A stretch of DNA of 37,460 nt from Lutibacter sp. (lineage in GTDB: Bacteria; Bacteroidota; Bacteroidia; Flavobacteriales; Flavobacteriaceae), in the NCBI GenBank assembly GCA_030694935.1, contig JAUYUA010000082.1, positions 1 through 37,460 of the forward strand, read 5' to 3'. The position numbers and the translations under genes are program-made. Position 1 is the first letter of the stretch. Each line of letters opens with the position of its first letter. This document shows, piece after piece, positions 19,392 through 26,654 of this stretch. The notes beneath the pieces are model-generated. The model saw only the letters and a list, made by a program, of their open reading frames with translations. It was not told where the DNA came from and searched no databases.

Positions 19392-19446
19392 AGTCCGCTA
19401 TTTCTAACGGACTGCAAATGTATTAAAGTTTTATTTTTTAAACAAA
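19392..19446 (-). promoter_or_regulatory. Promoter of the tRNA-tuf super-operon with adjoining hairpin
   Basis: On the minus strand TTTG (19443-19446), exactly 20 bases, and TACATTTG (19415-19422) match the Bacteroidota -33/-7 consensus. Next to it (19392-19413) is a nine-base-pair hairpin AGTCCGTTA/TAGCGGACT with a GAAA tetraloop and a short T-rich tail. The expected transcription start falls at the foot of the hairpin. The hairpin may end the upstream rpsU-xerC-hpf transcript or sit at the very 5' end of the new one. Confidence 0.7.
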
Positions 19447-19470
19447 GCTTTTGCGATAATTTTTATTTTT

Positions 19471-19770
19471 TTATTTATCACGTACTTTTTCTTTCTCTTT
19501 TGTTAATTTTCTTTTTAATGAATCTACTGCTACCATTGTTCCTTCTTCAAATGTTTTGCATTGTTTTTTAACCACAATGTCGTTCCCCGGAATATTAATT
19601 TTTATGTCAACTGTTTTATTCTCCTTTTCACTCGTTTGTTGCACTTTTAAAAACACTTCTGAATCCACAATTTTATCATAATACTTTTCTAACCCGGTTA
19701 CTTTTTTCTCAATAAAATCAATCAGATCCTTGTCTGCATTAAAATTCACAGATTGTACAAATACTTTCAT
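19471..19770 (-). CDS. hpf: Short ribosome hibernation promoting factor
   Basis: A 99-residue protein of the HPF/RaiA (ribosome-associated inhibitor) family, with MKVFVQSVNFNADKDLIDFIEKKV, DSEVFLKV, DIKINIPGNDIVVKKQCKTFEE and a Lys-rich end. It is the short form without the C-terminal dimerisation domain. It would bind in the 30S decoding channel of resting ribosomes. It starts six bases after xerC ends, so the two are cotranscribed; the proximity to rpsU and the tuf operon fits a ribosome role. Confidence 0.92.
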   Translation of the reverse strand: MKVFVQSVNFNADKDLIDFIEKKVTGLEKYYDKIVDSEVFLKVQQTSEKENKTVDIKINIPGNDIVVKKQCKTFEEGTMVAVDSLKRKLTKEKEKVRDK

Positions 19771-19776
19771 AATAAA

Positions 19777-20661
19777 TCAGTTTTTTTGGCTCCTTGGGTG
19801 AGCCTGGTTATATACTTCCTTTAATTTACCCAAACTGCTGTGGGTGTAAATTTGTGTTGACGCTAAACTAGAATGTCCAAGCAATTCTTTTACCGCGTTT
19901 AAATCAGCACCTTCATTAAGCAGGTGTGTTGCAAAAGAATGCCTAATTACGTGAGGGCTTTTCTTTACTTTTGATGACACCGCACTAAAATAATTATTTA
20001 TTACGCGATACACAAGCGTATCATATATTTTTTTGCCATTTTTTGTTAAAAATAAATAAGGTGATGAAATAGCAACTTCTTCCCTCATAACGCTATATTT
20101 CAATAAGTTCTCCTTCACTGTTTTTAATAACGGAATAAAACGTTCCTTATTCCTTTTTCCCAGCACTTTAACAGTTTCATTAACATAATCTATGTCGGTT
20201 ATTTTAATATTGATCAATTCATTTCTTCGCATTCCTGTGGAATAAAACAATTCAACCATTAATTTATTCCGAACCGATTCAAAATCGCCATCATCCAATG
20301 CATCAAGCACATTAAAAATTTCCTTTTCTGAAAACGGAACTTGCACTTGTTTCAATACTTTTAAAGCCTGATGCTTCACCAAAGGGCTGGCTTCTATTTG
20401 TTTTGTTTTTTGAAGAAACTTATAAAATGATTTTAAGGAAGAAACTTTTCTGTTGATGGTTCGGTTAGAGATTTTTGAATTCACCAAACTCACAATCCAG
20501 TTTCGGATTTGGGCATAATTAACCGTTGCAATACTTTCGTTGCCATATTCCAGGTTGCAAAATAATTGAAAGGTATTCAAATCATTTTGATACGCCGTAA
20601 TGGTGTGATGCGAATATTTTTTTTCTAAAGAAAGGTAATTTAAAAATGAGGTTATTGGCAT
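19777..20661 (-). CDS. xerC: Tyrosine recombinase XerC/XerD family
   Basis: A 294-residue site-specific recombinase for chromosome dimer resolution at dif. The N-terminal SAM-like core-binding domain (1-90) includes FLNYLSLEKKYSHHTITAYQ. The catalytic set is complete: Arg145 (STGMRRNEL), Lys169 (VLGKRNKER), His237-x-x-Arg240 (HVIRHSFATHLL), His263 (LLGHSS) and nucleophile Tyr272 (QIYTHSS). I chose the ATG at 20661 because the upstream ATG at 20682 would place the first residues inside the rpsU terminator. The start codon directly follows that terminator's T-run. XerC versus XerD cannot be decided from this alone; the housekeeping neighbours argue against a mobile-element integrase. Confidence 0.9.
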   Translation of the reverse strand: MPITSFLNYLSLEKKYSHHTITAYQNDLNTFQLFCNLEYGNESIATVNYAQIRNWIVSLVNSKISNRTINRKVSSLKSFYKFLQKTKQIEASPLVKHQALKVLKQVQVPFSEKEIFNVLDALDDGDFESVRNKLMVELFYSTGMRRNELINIKITDIDYVNETVKVLGKRNKERFIPLLKTVKENLLKYSVMREEVAISSPYLFLTKNGKKIYDTLVYRVINNYFSAVSSKVKKSPHVIRHSFATHLLNEGADLNAVKELLGHSSLASTQIYTHSSLGKLKEVYNQAHPRSQKN

Positions 20662-20717
20662 AAAAAAACCGTTAGTACACAAATTTACGAATTGTTATTT
20701 GTATTTACTAACGGTTT
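20662..20717 (-). terminator. Terminator after rpsU, abutting the xerC start
   Basis: An 11-base-pair inverted repeat (AACCGTTAGTA / TACTAACGGTT, 20667-20677 and 20706-20716) with a 28-base interior that can pair partly (CAAAT/ATTTG). It is followed on the minus strand by a T-run that runs straight into the ATG of xerC at 20661. xerC and hpf are thus either expressed by readthrough from rpsU at reduced level or from a promoter inside this region. Confidence 0.75.
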
Positions 20718-20735
20718 ATGAAAATGGTTAAAAAA

Positions 20736-20933
20736 TTAACCTTGCTCTTCGTTTGTTCTTAAGTTTTGAACATACTTGGCTTTTATGTTTTTAGCACGAT
20801 TTGTTACTGATGGTTTTATGAACTGTTTACGTGCGCGTAGGTTTTTCATCGTTTTTGTGCGATCAAATTTCCTTTTATAACGTTTTAACGCTCTATCAAT
20901 ATTTTCTCCGTCTTTTACTGGTATAATTAACAT
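20736..20933 (-). CDS. rpsU: 30S ribosomal protein S21 (bS21)
   Basis: A 65-residue, strongly basic protein (MLIIPVKDGENIDRALKRYK, then RKQFIKPSVTNRAKNIKAKY). In Bacteroidota bS21 with bS6 and bS18 holds the 3' end of 16S rRNA so that the anti-Shine-Dalgarno sequence is masked. The gene has a perfect Shine-Dalgarno AGGAGG nine bases before its ATG, unlike the other genes in the window, consistent with the autoregulation known for flavobacterial rpsU. It has its own TAnnTTTG box upstream and a terminator downstream. Confidence 0.97.
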   Translation of the reverse strand: MLIIPVKDGENIDRALKRYKRKFDRTKTMKNLRARKQFIKPSVTNRAKNIKAKYVQNLRTNEEQG

Positions 20934-20942
20934 AGTTTAGCA

Positions 20943-20948
20943 CCTCCT
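20943..20948 (-). promoter_or_regulatory. Perfect Shine-Dalgarno of rpsU (AGGAGG)
   Basis: Minus-strand AAAGGAGGTG, with nine bases between AGGAGG and the ATG at 20933. This is the only strong Shine-Dalgarno at a gene start in the window. It fixes the rpsU start and is the likely site where bS21 levels are sensed through free anti-Shine-Dalgarno ends. Confidence 0.9.
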
Positions 20949-20979
20949 TTCAAACTGTTCCTTTTTTAATTTTGGTTTG

Positions 20980-20987
20980 CAAATATA
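20980..20987 (-). promoter_or_regulatory. Promoter -7 box TATATTTG of rpsU
   Basis: An exact TAnnTTTG match on the minus strand, 46 bases before the rpsU start codon. The -33 position shows no TTTG. A 16-base palindrome AATTTTTCGAAAAATT lies just upstream at 21012-21027 and could be an operator or the end of the acyl-CoA dehydrogenase transcript. Confidence 0.5.
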
Positions 20988-21039
20988 CATCTAAATATAA
21001 TATGTGCTATAAATTTTTCGAAAAATTCACCCCCAATCA

Positions 21040-22206
21040 TTATTTTGATGCTTTGTATTCTTTTTTATCGATAATCATTTTCGCAATAATTTCGCGTAAA
21101 ATTTCCGAAGTTCCTCCGCCAATTGGACCTAACCGACTGTCTCTTAACAACCTTGCCATTGGATAATCTTCCATATAACCATAACCGCCTAAAAACTGAA
21201 GGCATTCATAAATTACTTTATCGGCTATTTTAGTGGAAACCAATTTAGACATACTCGCCTCTTTTACAATGTATTGGCCTTCATTCAATCTTTTTGCTAC
21301 GGAATAATTAAATTCTTTGCACATTTCAACTTCGCTGGCCAAATCGGCAATTTTATGGCGCAATGCCTGAAACTGGTCTATTGTTTTTCCGAAAGCGTGT
21401 CGCTCGCCCATATATTTTATGGCGTAGTCTAAAGCATATTCCGATCGTGCGTGGGCATTAATTCCCATGACCAAACGTTCCAACGCAAAATGATTCATAA
21501 TATATTGAAATCCTTTTCCTTCTTCACTCATCAAATTTCCTGCAGGAATAACTACGTTATCAAAAGCAATTTCAGCAGTGTCAGAAGCTCTCCAACCCAA
21601 TTTATCCAATTTTGTTGCTGAAATTCCCGGTGTATTTCTATCGATTAAAAAAATGCTGATGCCTTTGTTTTTGGCAGCCGGATTTGTTTTTGCGGTCACA
21701 ATCAGATAATCTGAATAAACGCCATTGGTAATAAAAGTTTTTGACCCATTAATAATATAGGTGTCTCCATTTTTAACTGCTGTAGTTCGCATTGCTGCAA
21801 CATCAGAGCCTCCAAACGGTTCAGTAATACACAAACAACCAATTTTTTCGCCTTCAACACTTGCCGTTAAATAGGTGTTTTTTATGGCTTCGCTTCCCTC
21901 TTTTTCCAAATGGGTCATCGCCAAATACACATGTGCCCAAATCGCCGCTGCAAAACCGCCCGAATTTACTTTTTGAAGTTCTTCTAAAAATATGACGGTG
22001 TAAAATATATCCAATCCCAATCCGCCGAATTCTTCAGGAGTATTCAAGCCCAAATAACCCATTTCTCCAAATTTCTTCCAGATAAACCTTTCAATAGTGC
22101 CGGTTTTTTCCCATTTATCAATATGAGGAACGACTTCCTTTTGTAAAAAATCTTGAAAACTTTTTCTAAATGCTTGGTGTTCTTCTGTAAAATACATACT
22201 GTTCAT
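21040..22206 (-). CDS. Acyl-CoA dehydrogenase
   Basis: A 388-residue FAD flavoenzyme that introduces the alpha-beta double bond in an acyl-CoA. Family signatures are CITEPFGGSDVAAMRTTAVK (acyl-CoA/FAD site), INGSKTFITNG, ERHAFGKTIDQFQALRHKIA and QFLGGYGYMEDYPMARLLRD. The segment where short- and medium-chain enzymes carry the catalytic Glu reads GGGTSEI with Gly. A Glu is present instead in FALERLVMGI, the position used by long-chain and isovaleryl-type enzymes, so the base is probably there. The chain-length or branched-chain substrate is undetermined. The start could also be the fourth codon (MYFTEEHQAF, 22197). It follows the HhH gene by 29 bases. Confidence 0.92.
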   Translation of the reverse strand: MNSMYFTEEHQAFRKSFQDFLQKEVVPHIDKWEKTGTIERFIWKKFGEMGYLGLNTPEEFGGLGLDIFYTVIFLEELQKVNSGGFAAAIWAHVYLAMTHLEKEGSEAIKNTYLTASVEGEKIGCLCITEPFGGSDVAAMRTTAVKNGDTYIINGSKTFITNGVYSDYLIVTAKTNPAAKNKGISIFLIDRNTPGISATKLDKLGWRASDTAEIAFDNVVIPAGNLMSEEGKGFQYIMNHFALERLVMGINAHARSEYALDYAIKYMGERHAFGKTIDQFQALRHKIADLASEVEMCKEFNYSVAKRLNEGQYIVKEASMSKLVSTKIADKVIYECLQFLGGYGYMEDYPMARLLRDSRLGPIGGGTSEILREIIAKMIIDKKEYKASK

Positions 22207-22235
22207 AGGAGTTGTTCGCTTAAAATTTTATTTAA

Positions 22236-23108
22236 TTATTTAGCTTCCAAATATAGCGCTATTCTGCCAAATCTTTCTAGCGGAAAACCATCAATTTTTT
22301 TAAGCTCTTCAATAGATTGTATTTCAGCTACCTGATTTTTGTAATTGAAGATTTTTTTGGTGAGTTCGTAATCCAAATAAACAATGGCCAAAACTTCCTT
22401 AAAAGTGGCGGTATTCACATTTATTTTTTGAATTGTTGGCGGTTTTGTGACTTCAAAATGCTGTAAAACTTTATCGGCAACTTCTTTGTCAAGTGCCCAA
22501 ACTTCAAAAATTTGGTCGTTAAAGGAAAATCCCTGCAGTTTTATGCGGTAATCAATGATTCGTTTCGACAGTTTTTCCCCAATTCCGTTTACAATTCTTA
22601 AATCCTGTGCGGAAGCTGCGTTGATATCTTTTTTCTGGATTGATTTTTCAATAACGGTTTTTGAAGTTGATGTTCCGTATGTTTTTCCTGAAGCAATCCA
22701 ATCGGGAAATTTGAAATACGGACTAATAGCGGCCAATAAACTGTCGTTTACCCCTGTTATTTCTTGAAATTGATTTGTTGAATTGATGTATTTTCCCTGC
22801 GCCCGAAACGCCAACAATTTATCAATTTCGTTTGTGCTCATTCCAAGTTGATGCCCTTTAAAATCGGTTATATAATTAGGATTAAAAGGATAAATTTTAC
22901 GGATGTTTTTTCCCAATTCTGCATTTTTCAACGAATCCATTTCCTGTTGAAAAGCCATAATTTCAATTTGGGAAACTGCAGGTTTTTCATCCGATGAAAA
23001 ATCGACAAAAAAGAATATTCCTTGAAGAAAAACGATAAAAATCAACAAAAAGAAAATCCCATTTCTTTGGCTTTTATGATACCTGAAATGGGATTTTATG
23101 ATATTCAT
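22236..23108 (-). CDS. Membrane-anchored helix-hairpin-helix (ComEA-like) protein
   Basis: A 290-residue protein with one N-terminal membrane segment (about residues 17-36, IFFLLIFIVFLQGIFFFVDF) and the rest probably periplasmic. It carries several ComEA-type HhH repeats: FNPNYITDFKGHQLGMS (~80-100), a lone LLAFRAQGKYI unit, DINAASAQDLRIVNGIGEKL (~160) and INVNTATFKEVLAIVYLDYE (~230). HhH repeats of this kind bind DNA backbone, and ComEA is the periplasmic receptor in natural transformation; the role here is inferred. I chose the ATG at 23108 because the longer frame would overlap the symporter gene and lacks a sensible N-terminus. It follows the symporter gene by 13 bases. Confidence 0.8.
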   Translation of the reverse strand: MNIIKSHFRYHKSQRNGIFFLLIFIVFLQGIFFFVDFSSDEKPAVSQIEIMAFQQEMDSLKNAELGKNIRKIYPFNPNYITDFKGHQLGMSTNEIDKLLAFRAQGKYINSTNQFQEITGVNDSLLAAISPYFKFPDWIASGKTYGTSTSKTVIEKSIQKKDINAASAQDLRIVNGIGEKLSKRIIDYRIKLQGFSFNDQIFEVWALDKEVADKVLQHFEVTKPPTIQKINVNTATFKEVLAIVYLDYELTKKIFNYKNQVAEIQSIEELKKIDGFPLERFGRIALYLEAK

Positions 23109-23121
23109 ACAAATATTTAAA

Positions 23122-25194
23122 TTATTTTTTCGCCAACCTTTGGACTGTGTATAGTTCACCGGCTTTCAATTTGCGCCAGTATTCATCCAAATCAACTTTT
23201 ACTTCACCCGACATTAAGTAAAGCCCAATAATATTTGGAAACGCCATGGCAAGAATCATCATATCCGAAAAGTCTAAAACAGCGCCCAAACTAACGGAAG
23301 AGCCAACCACAACAAATATTAAAAAGAACATTTTATAAATCATTTCCGCTTTTTTGCTTTTTCCAAACAAGTAAGACCAAGCGCGCATTCCGTAATACGA
23401 CCAGGAAATCATAGTAGAAAAAGCGAATAAAAATATGGCAACGGTCAATACATAAGGGAACCACGAAATAACAGTTCCAAATGCATCAGAAGTCAGTTGC
23501 GCACCGCCCATTCCAACAACTTCATGTTTGCCTGTAAAAATTAAGACCAAAGCGGTTAATGTACAAACCACAACGGTATCAATAAAAGGCTCTAAAAGGG
23601 AAACAAATCCTTCAGAAGGCGGATTGTTTGTTTTTGCCACACTGTGTGCAATGGCCGCCGATCCAACGCCCGCTTCATTAGAAAAAGCGGCTCTTTGAAA
23701 ACCAATAATCAACACGCCAATAACACCGCCTTTTAAGGCTGATGGACTAAATGCCCCATCAAATATTGCAACAAATGCTGGTCCAATATTTTCTATGTTG
23801 ATAAAAATTACCGTCAAACAGGCAATCACATAAATGGAAGCCATTATGGGAACTATTTTTTCGGTAACCTTGGCAATGCTTTGAATCCCGCCAACTATAA
23901 CAGCGGCAACAAGCATAGAAATAATGATACCAAACCAAAATCCGTGGCCGGCCAGTTCAGGAATTTGTCCGGAAACGGCTTCAAATGCCTGATTTGCCTG
24001 AAACATGTTACCGCCACCAAATGAAGCACCAACACATAAAACAGCGAATACACCCGCCAAAACTTTTCCTAAAACTTTTTTATTTTGTTTTTCCAATCCA
24101 TTGCGCAAATAATTCATCGGACCCCCAAAAACCCTACCGTCTGCCGCTATATCTCTGTATTTTACCCCTAAAGTACATTCCACAAATTTGGAAGACATTC
24201 CCAACAATCCGGCAAGTATAATCCAAAAAGTAGCTCCAGCCCCACCTAAGGAAATTGCAACGGCAACCCCTGCAATATTACCCAAACCAACAGTTCCTGA
24301 AACCGCAGTTGCTAGCGCTTGAAAATGAGTAACCTGACCAGGAGCGTTTGGATCATCATATTTTCCTCGAGCCAAATCGATTGCGTGTTTAAATCCTTTG
24401 ATGCTTATAAAGCCCATTCTAATTGTGAAAAATAAAGCGCCAATTGACAGCCATATCACAATAAATGGAATATTCTTTTTTTGGATGTCTCCATTTGGAT
24501 GCAATAAAGCAATTTTTTCATCATAGTAAATAGCGGCATAATTATGTGCGCCTTCCTCAATAACATCTCCCTTTTTTTCAGAGTCATAAATAGAACCGTC
24601 TTCCTTTGACAAATATTTTAAAGTTCCATCTACATAAGCCCTTCCTACAATTTCGGATTCGCCTCTAGAAATAATGGCTATGGTATCGCCTTCCTTAACT
24701 TTTGCGCCATCTTTGAACAGCCATTTTTTAACCAAAAATTTTCCTTCAATACCAGGACTCCATCCAGGAATTGGAATATTCATTTTTTCAACATATACAT
24801 TGGGATCATGTATTCCCACAGCAGAAAAAGGATCCCAAAACAAAACCTTGGCAATGATGTTTACTACCGGCGTAAAAGTTCCGTTAAATCGCTCGGAAAT
24901 ATTTTGCATAGGAATTTTATATTTTTTGGTGACCGTATTTCCTATAGAATCTGTTATTACAACAGTATAAGGAACGCCTTCTACCAAGCCGAAAGCTTTA
25001 TTGGAAGTTAGCGGAGCACTTTGTTTGCTCCATTTATAAGTATATGGGGGTGTGCCGCCATAAACTTTCACTTCAAGAATTCCATCGTTAATTAAACTGG
25101 ATGGATTTACGATATTTTCATTTACTGTAAGATTTTGAGAAAATGCTATCGCAGAAAATAGTAGAAGTATAGGTATTAATAATTTTGAATTCAT
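23122..25194 (-). CDS. Sodium:alanine symporter (AGCS) with N-terminal extracytoplasmic extension
   Basis: A 690-residue protein, about 200 longer than a normal AGCS transporter. Residues 1-20 are a signal peptide (LLFSAIAFSQ). Residues ~30-95 form a PKD/SprB-like repeat (GGTPPYTYKWS). Residues ~108-122 (VVNIIAKVLFWDPF) look like the amphipathic start of AGCS. Residues ~138-215 resemble a lipoyl/biotinyl fold (WLFKDGAKVKEGDTIAIIS) but have SRGESE where the modified lysine of TDKA should be. From ~242 the AGCS membrane domain follows: FFTIRMGFISIKGFKHAIDL, SGTVGLGNIAGVAVAI, GFQRAAFSNEAGVGSAAIAH and LEPFIDTVVVCTLTALV. It should cotransport alanine or glycine with Na+. The lipoyl-like domain appears to be inserted between the amphipathic helix and the first transmembrane helix. 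It is the first gene of a three-gene run. Confidence 0.9.
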   Translation of the reverse strand: MNSKLLIPILLLFSAIAFSQNLTVNENIVNPSSLINDGILEVKVYGGTPPYTYKWSKQSAPLTSNKAFGLVEGVPYTVVITDSIGNTVTKKYKIPMQNISERFNGTFTPVVNIIAKVLFWDPFSAVGIHDPNVYVEKMNIPIPGWSPGIEGKFLVKKWLFKDGAKVKEGDTIAIISRGESEIVGRAYVDGTLKYLSKEDGSIYDSEKKGDVIEEGAHNYAAIYYDEKIALLHPNGDIQKKNIPFIVIWLSIGALFFTIRMGFISIKGFKHAIDLARGKYDDPNAPGQVTHFQALATAVSGTVGLGNIAGVAVAISLGGAGATFWIILAGLLGMSSKFVECTLGVKYRDIAADGRVFGGPMNYLRNGLEKQNKKVLGKVLAGVFAVLCVGASFGGGNMFQANQAFEAVSGQIPELAGHGFWFGIIISMLVAAVIVGGIQSIAKVTEKIVPIMASIYVIACLTVIFINIENIGPAFVAIFDGAFSPSALKGGVIGVLIIGFQRAAFSNEAGVGSAAIAHSVAKTNNPPSEGFVSLLEPFIDTVVVCTLTALVLIFTGKHEVVGMGGAQLTSDAFGTVISWFPYVLTVAIFLFAFSTMISWSYYGMRAWSYLFGKSKKAEMIYKMFFLIFVVVGSSVSLGAVLDFSDMMILAMAFPNIIGLYLMSGEVKVDLDEYWRKLKAGELYTVQRLAKK

Positions 25195-25321
25195 ATTTGT
25201 TTGTTGGTTCGTTGATTATAATATAGTGCTAAAAAGCCACCAAGATGCTAAAAAATTTAGCTTGCCACAAATTTTTTGCCTTAAACTTGATTTTTTTTTA
25301 TTAAGTTCCTGTAAATAAGCG

Positions 25322-26317
25322 TCATAAGATTTCGCGTAATTTTTTAATTTGGCTCGGTCTTCCAAGAACAATCAAATTGCAACCCATTGTTAATTTTGTA
25401 TCTGATTCTGGATTTACAATATATTCATTGGTAGCGGTTTTAAAACCTATTACAGAACAGCCAGTTTTTCTTCTTAAATCCAAATCCCTGATGGTTTTGT
25501 TCAAGTATTCAGAATCTAAACCACTTACGGGTATTTCTTCCAAATTTGTGGAACCTTCATCAAGTATTGTTAACCTTTCCACAAATTCAACCAAATCTGG
25601 CGTAACAACCAATGATGCCATATGCATTCCGCCGATTTTATCGGGCATTATGATATTGTTTGCCCCGGCAATTTTTAGTTTATTAATAGACGATTCATTT
25701 GAAGCCCTGCTAATAATAATCATATCTTTATTCAACTGCCTGGCAGATAGCACCACAAATAAATTGTCGGCATCAGAAGCCAGGGAAGTAATTAAACTTT
25801 TGGCATTATGCACTGCAGCTTTTTGTATGGATTCATCCTGGGTAGCATCACCTTCAACATACAAAATATTGTCGAGCTCAAGCTGTTCAATTAAGGCTTT
25901 GTCTTTTTCAATCACAACGCAAGGCATATTAAAGTTCTTTAATTTTATAACGGCTTGTTTGCCATTACGCCCATAACCACAAACAATGGTGTGGTTTTTT
26001 AAATTTTGAATTTTTTGTTGCACCTTTCTTAATTTTAAAAGTTGAAGAAGTTTCCCATTTACCAAATATTCAGATAAAGCAGTCACAGAATATGCGTAAA
26101 CAACGATACTTATTAATATCAAAAAAATAGTAAAAATCTTTTCCTGCTCATTTAAAGGATGCATTTCACCAAACCCAACTGTTGTCATTGTAATAATGGT
26201 CATATACAACGCATCCAAAAAATTAATTTCGGAAAGAATCATATAACCAATTACACCTATTGAAACAACAGAAATAAAAAATATGATTGACACATATAAT
26301 TTTGTTTTAAATATCAT
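25322..26317 (-). CDS. Potassium channel with RCK (TrkA-N/TrkA-C) domains
   Basis: A 331-residue two-transmembrane channel: TM1 (~6-28), pore helix and filter TTVGFGE (45-51, a GFG variant of GYG), TM2 (~60-82). A cytoplasmic RCK domain starting HTIVCGYGRNGKQ (Rossmann GxGxxG at 114-119) carries Glu137 and Asp-rich loops. A C-terminal RCK-C subdomain (~250-331) ends SQIKKLREIL. The family gates K+ flux in response to nucleotides or Ca2+. It lies five bases downstream of a PspC-domain gene in the same direction. Confidence 0.92.
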   Translation of the reverse strand: MIFKTKLYVSIIFFISVVSIGVIGYMILSEINFLDALYMTIITMTTVGFGEMHPLNEQEKIFTIFLILISIVVYAYSVTALSEYLVNGKLLQLLKLRKVQQKIQNLKNHTIVCGYGRNGKQAVIKLKNFNMPCVVIEKDKALIEQLELDNILYVEGDATQDESIQKAAVHNAKSLITSLASDADNLFVVLSARQLNKDMIIISRASNESSINKLKIAGANNIIMPDKIGGMHMASLVVTPDLVEFVERLTILDEGSTNLEEIPVSGLDSEYLNKTIRDLDLRRKTGCSVIGFKTATNEYIVNPESDTKLTMGCNLIVLGRPSQIKKLREIL

Positions 26318-26322
26318 AGTTG

Positions 26323-26550
26323 TTATAGATCAAAAACAGATTTTCTTTTGGTGTAAACCATATCTTTCAAGCGCAATAAAAAAGCAAGTGTTAAATATAT
26401 CCCAAAGGAAAAACCCAAAGTGACAAAGGATATATAAATAAAAAATATACGCACATTAGAAACATCAATTCCCAATTTATCGGCAAATCTTGAGGAAACC
26501 GCAAATCCGTGTTTTTCAAAAAAATGACGCAAAGAATCTATCCAACGCAT
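26323..26550 (-). CDS. Small PspC-domain membrane protein
   Basis: A 75-residue protein with a PspC-type unit. The HGFAVSSRFADKLGIDVSNVRI motif is followed by one or two hydrophobic segments (about 35-62, FFIYISFVTLGFSFGIYLTLAFLL). PspC proteins are inner-membrane parts of the phage-shock envelope-stress response; small single-domain ones are common in Bacteroidota, with undefined roles. It is probably cotranscribed with the K+ channel. It is divergent from uvrA, with about 105 bases between the two starts. Confidence 0.8.
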   Translation of the reverse strand: MRWIDSLRHFFEKHGFAVSSRFADKLGIDVSNVRIFFIYISFVTLGFSFGIYLTLAFLLRLKDMVYTKRKSVFDL

Positions 26551-26628
26551 AGCCTGTAAATTTAACGCAATATACTAATTTTCAAAATAAAGATGTGACT
26601 GTATGCCAAAATTGTAGCTACATTTTTT

Positions 26629-26636
26629 TAACTTTG
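26629..26636 (+). promoter_or_regulatory. Promoter -7 box TAACTTTG of uvrA
   Basis: An exact TAnnTTTG match ending 18 bases before the ATG at 26655. It lies downstream of the in-frame ATG at 26595 and thus supports the later uvrA start. The TTG upstream is only 14 bases away, shorter than the usual spacing. Confidence 0.55.
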
Positions 26637-26654
26637 CAACTTTCCAAAAATTCA

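Noticed and set aside
19777-20661. Tyrosine recombinase as integrase of a mobile element acting on the neighbouring tRNA scars
   Set aside because: It sits between rpsU and hpf and looks like the housekeeping Xer protein. No cargo genes or att-flanked island is present, and the scars are only about 100 bases.
23109-23159. Longer N-terminus for the HhH protein
   Set aside because: It would overlap the symporter gene and give a hydrophilic leader before the membrane anchor. The ATG at 23108 is better.
25247-25261. Short palindrome GCTAAA-AAA-TTTAGC as terminator of the channel gene
   Set aside because: The stem is six AT-rich pairs and no T-run follows in the sense direction, so it is too weak to support.
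25377-25976. 199-codon open frame on the plus strand inside the potassium channel gene
   Set aside because: It is fully antisense to the RCK domains of a clear channel gene and shows no domain of its own.
26595-26654. Longer N-terminus for uvrA
   Set aside because: The extra 20 residues are not UvrA-like, and a promoter -7 box lies within them at 26629-26636.
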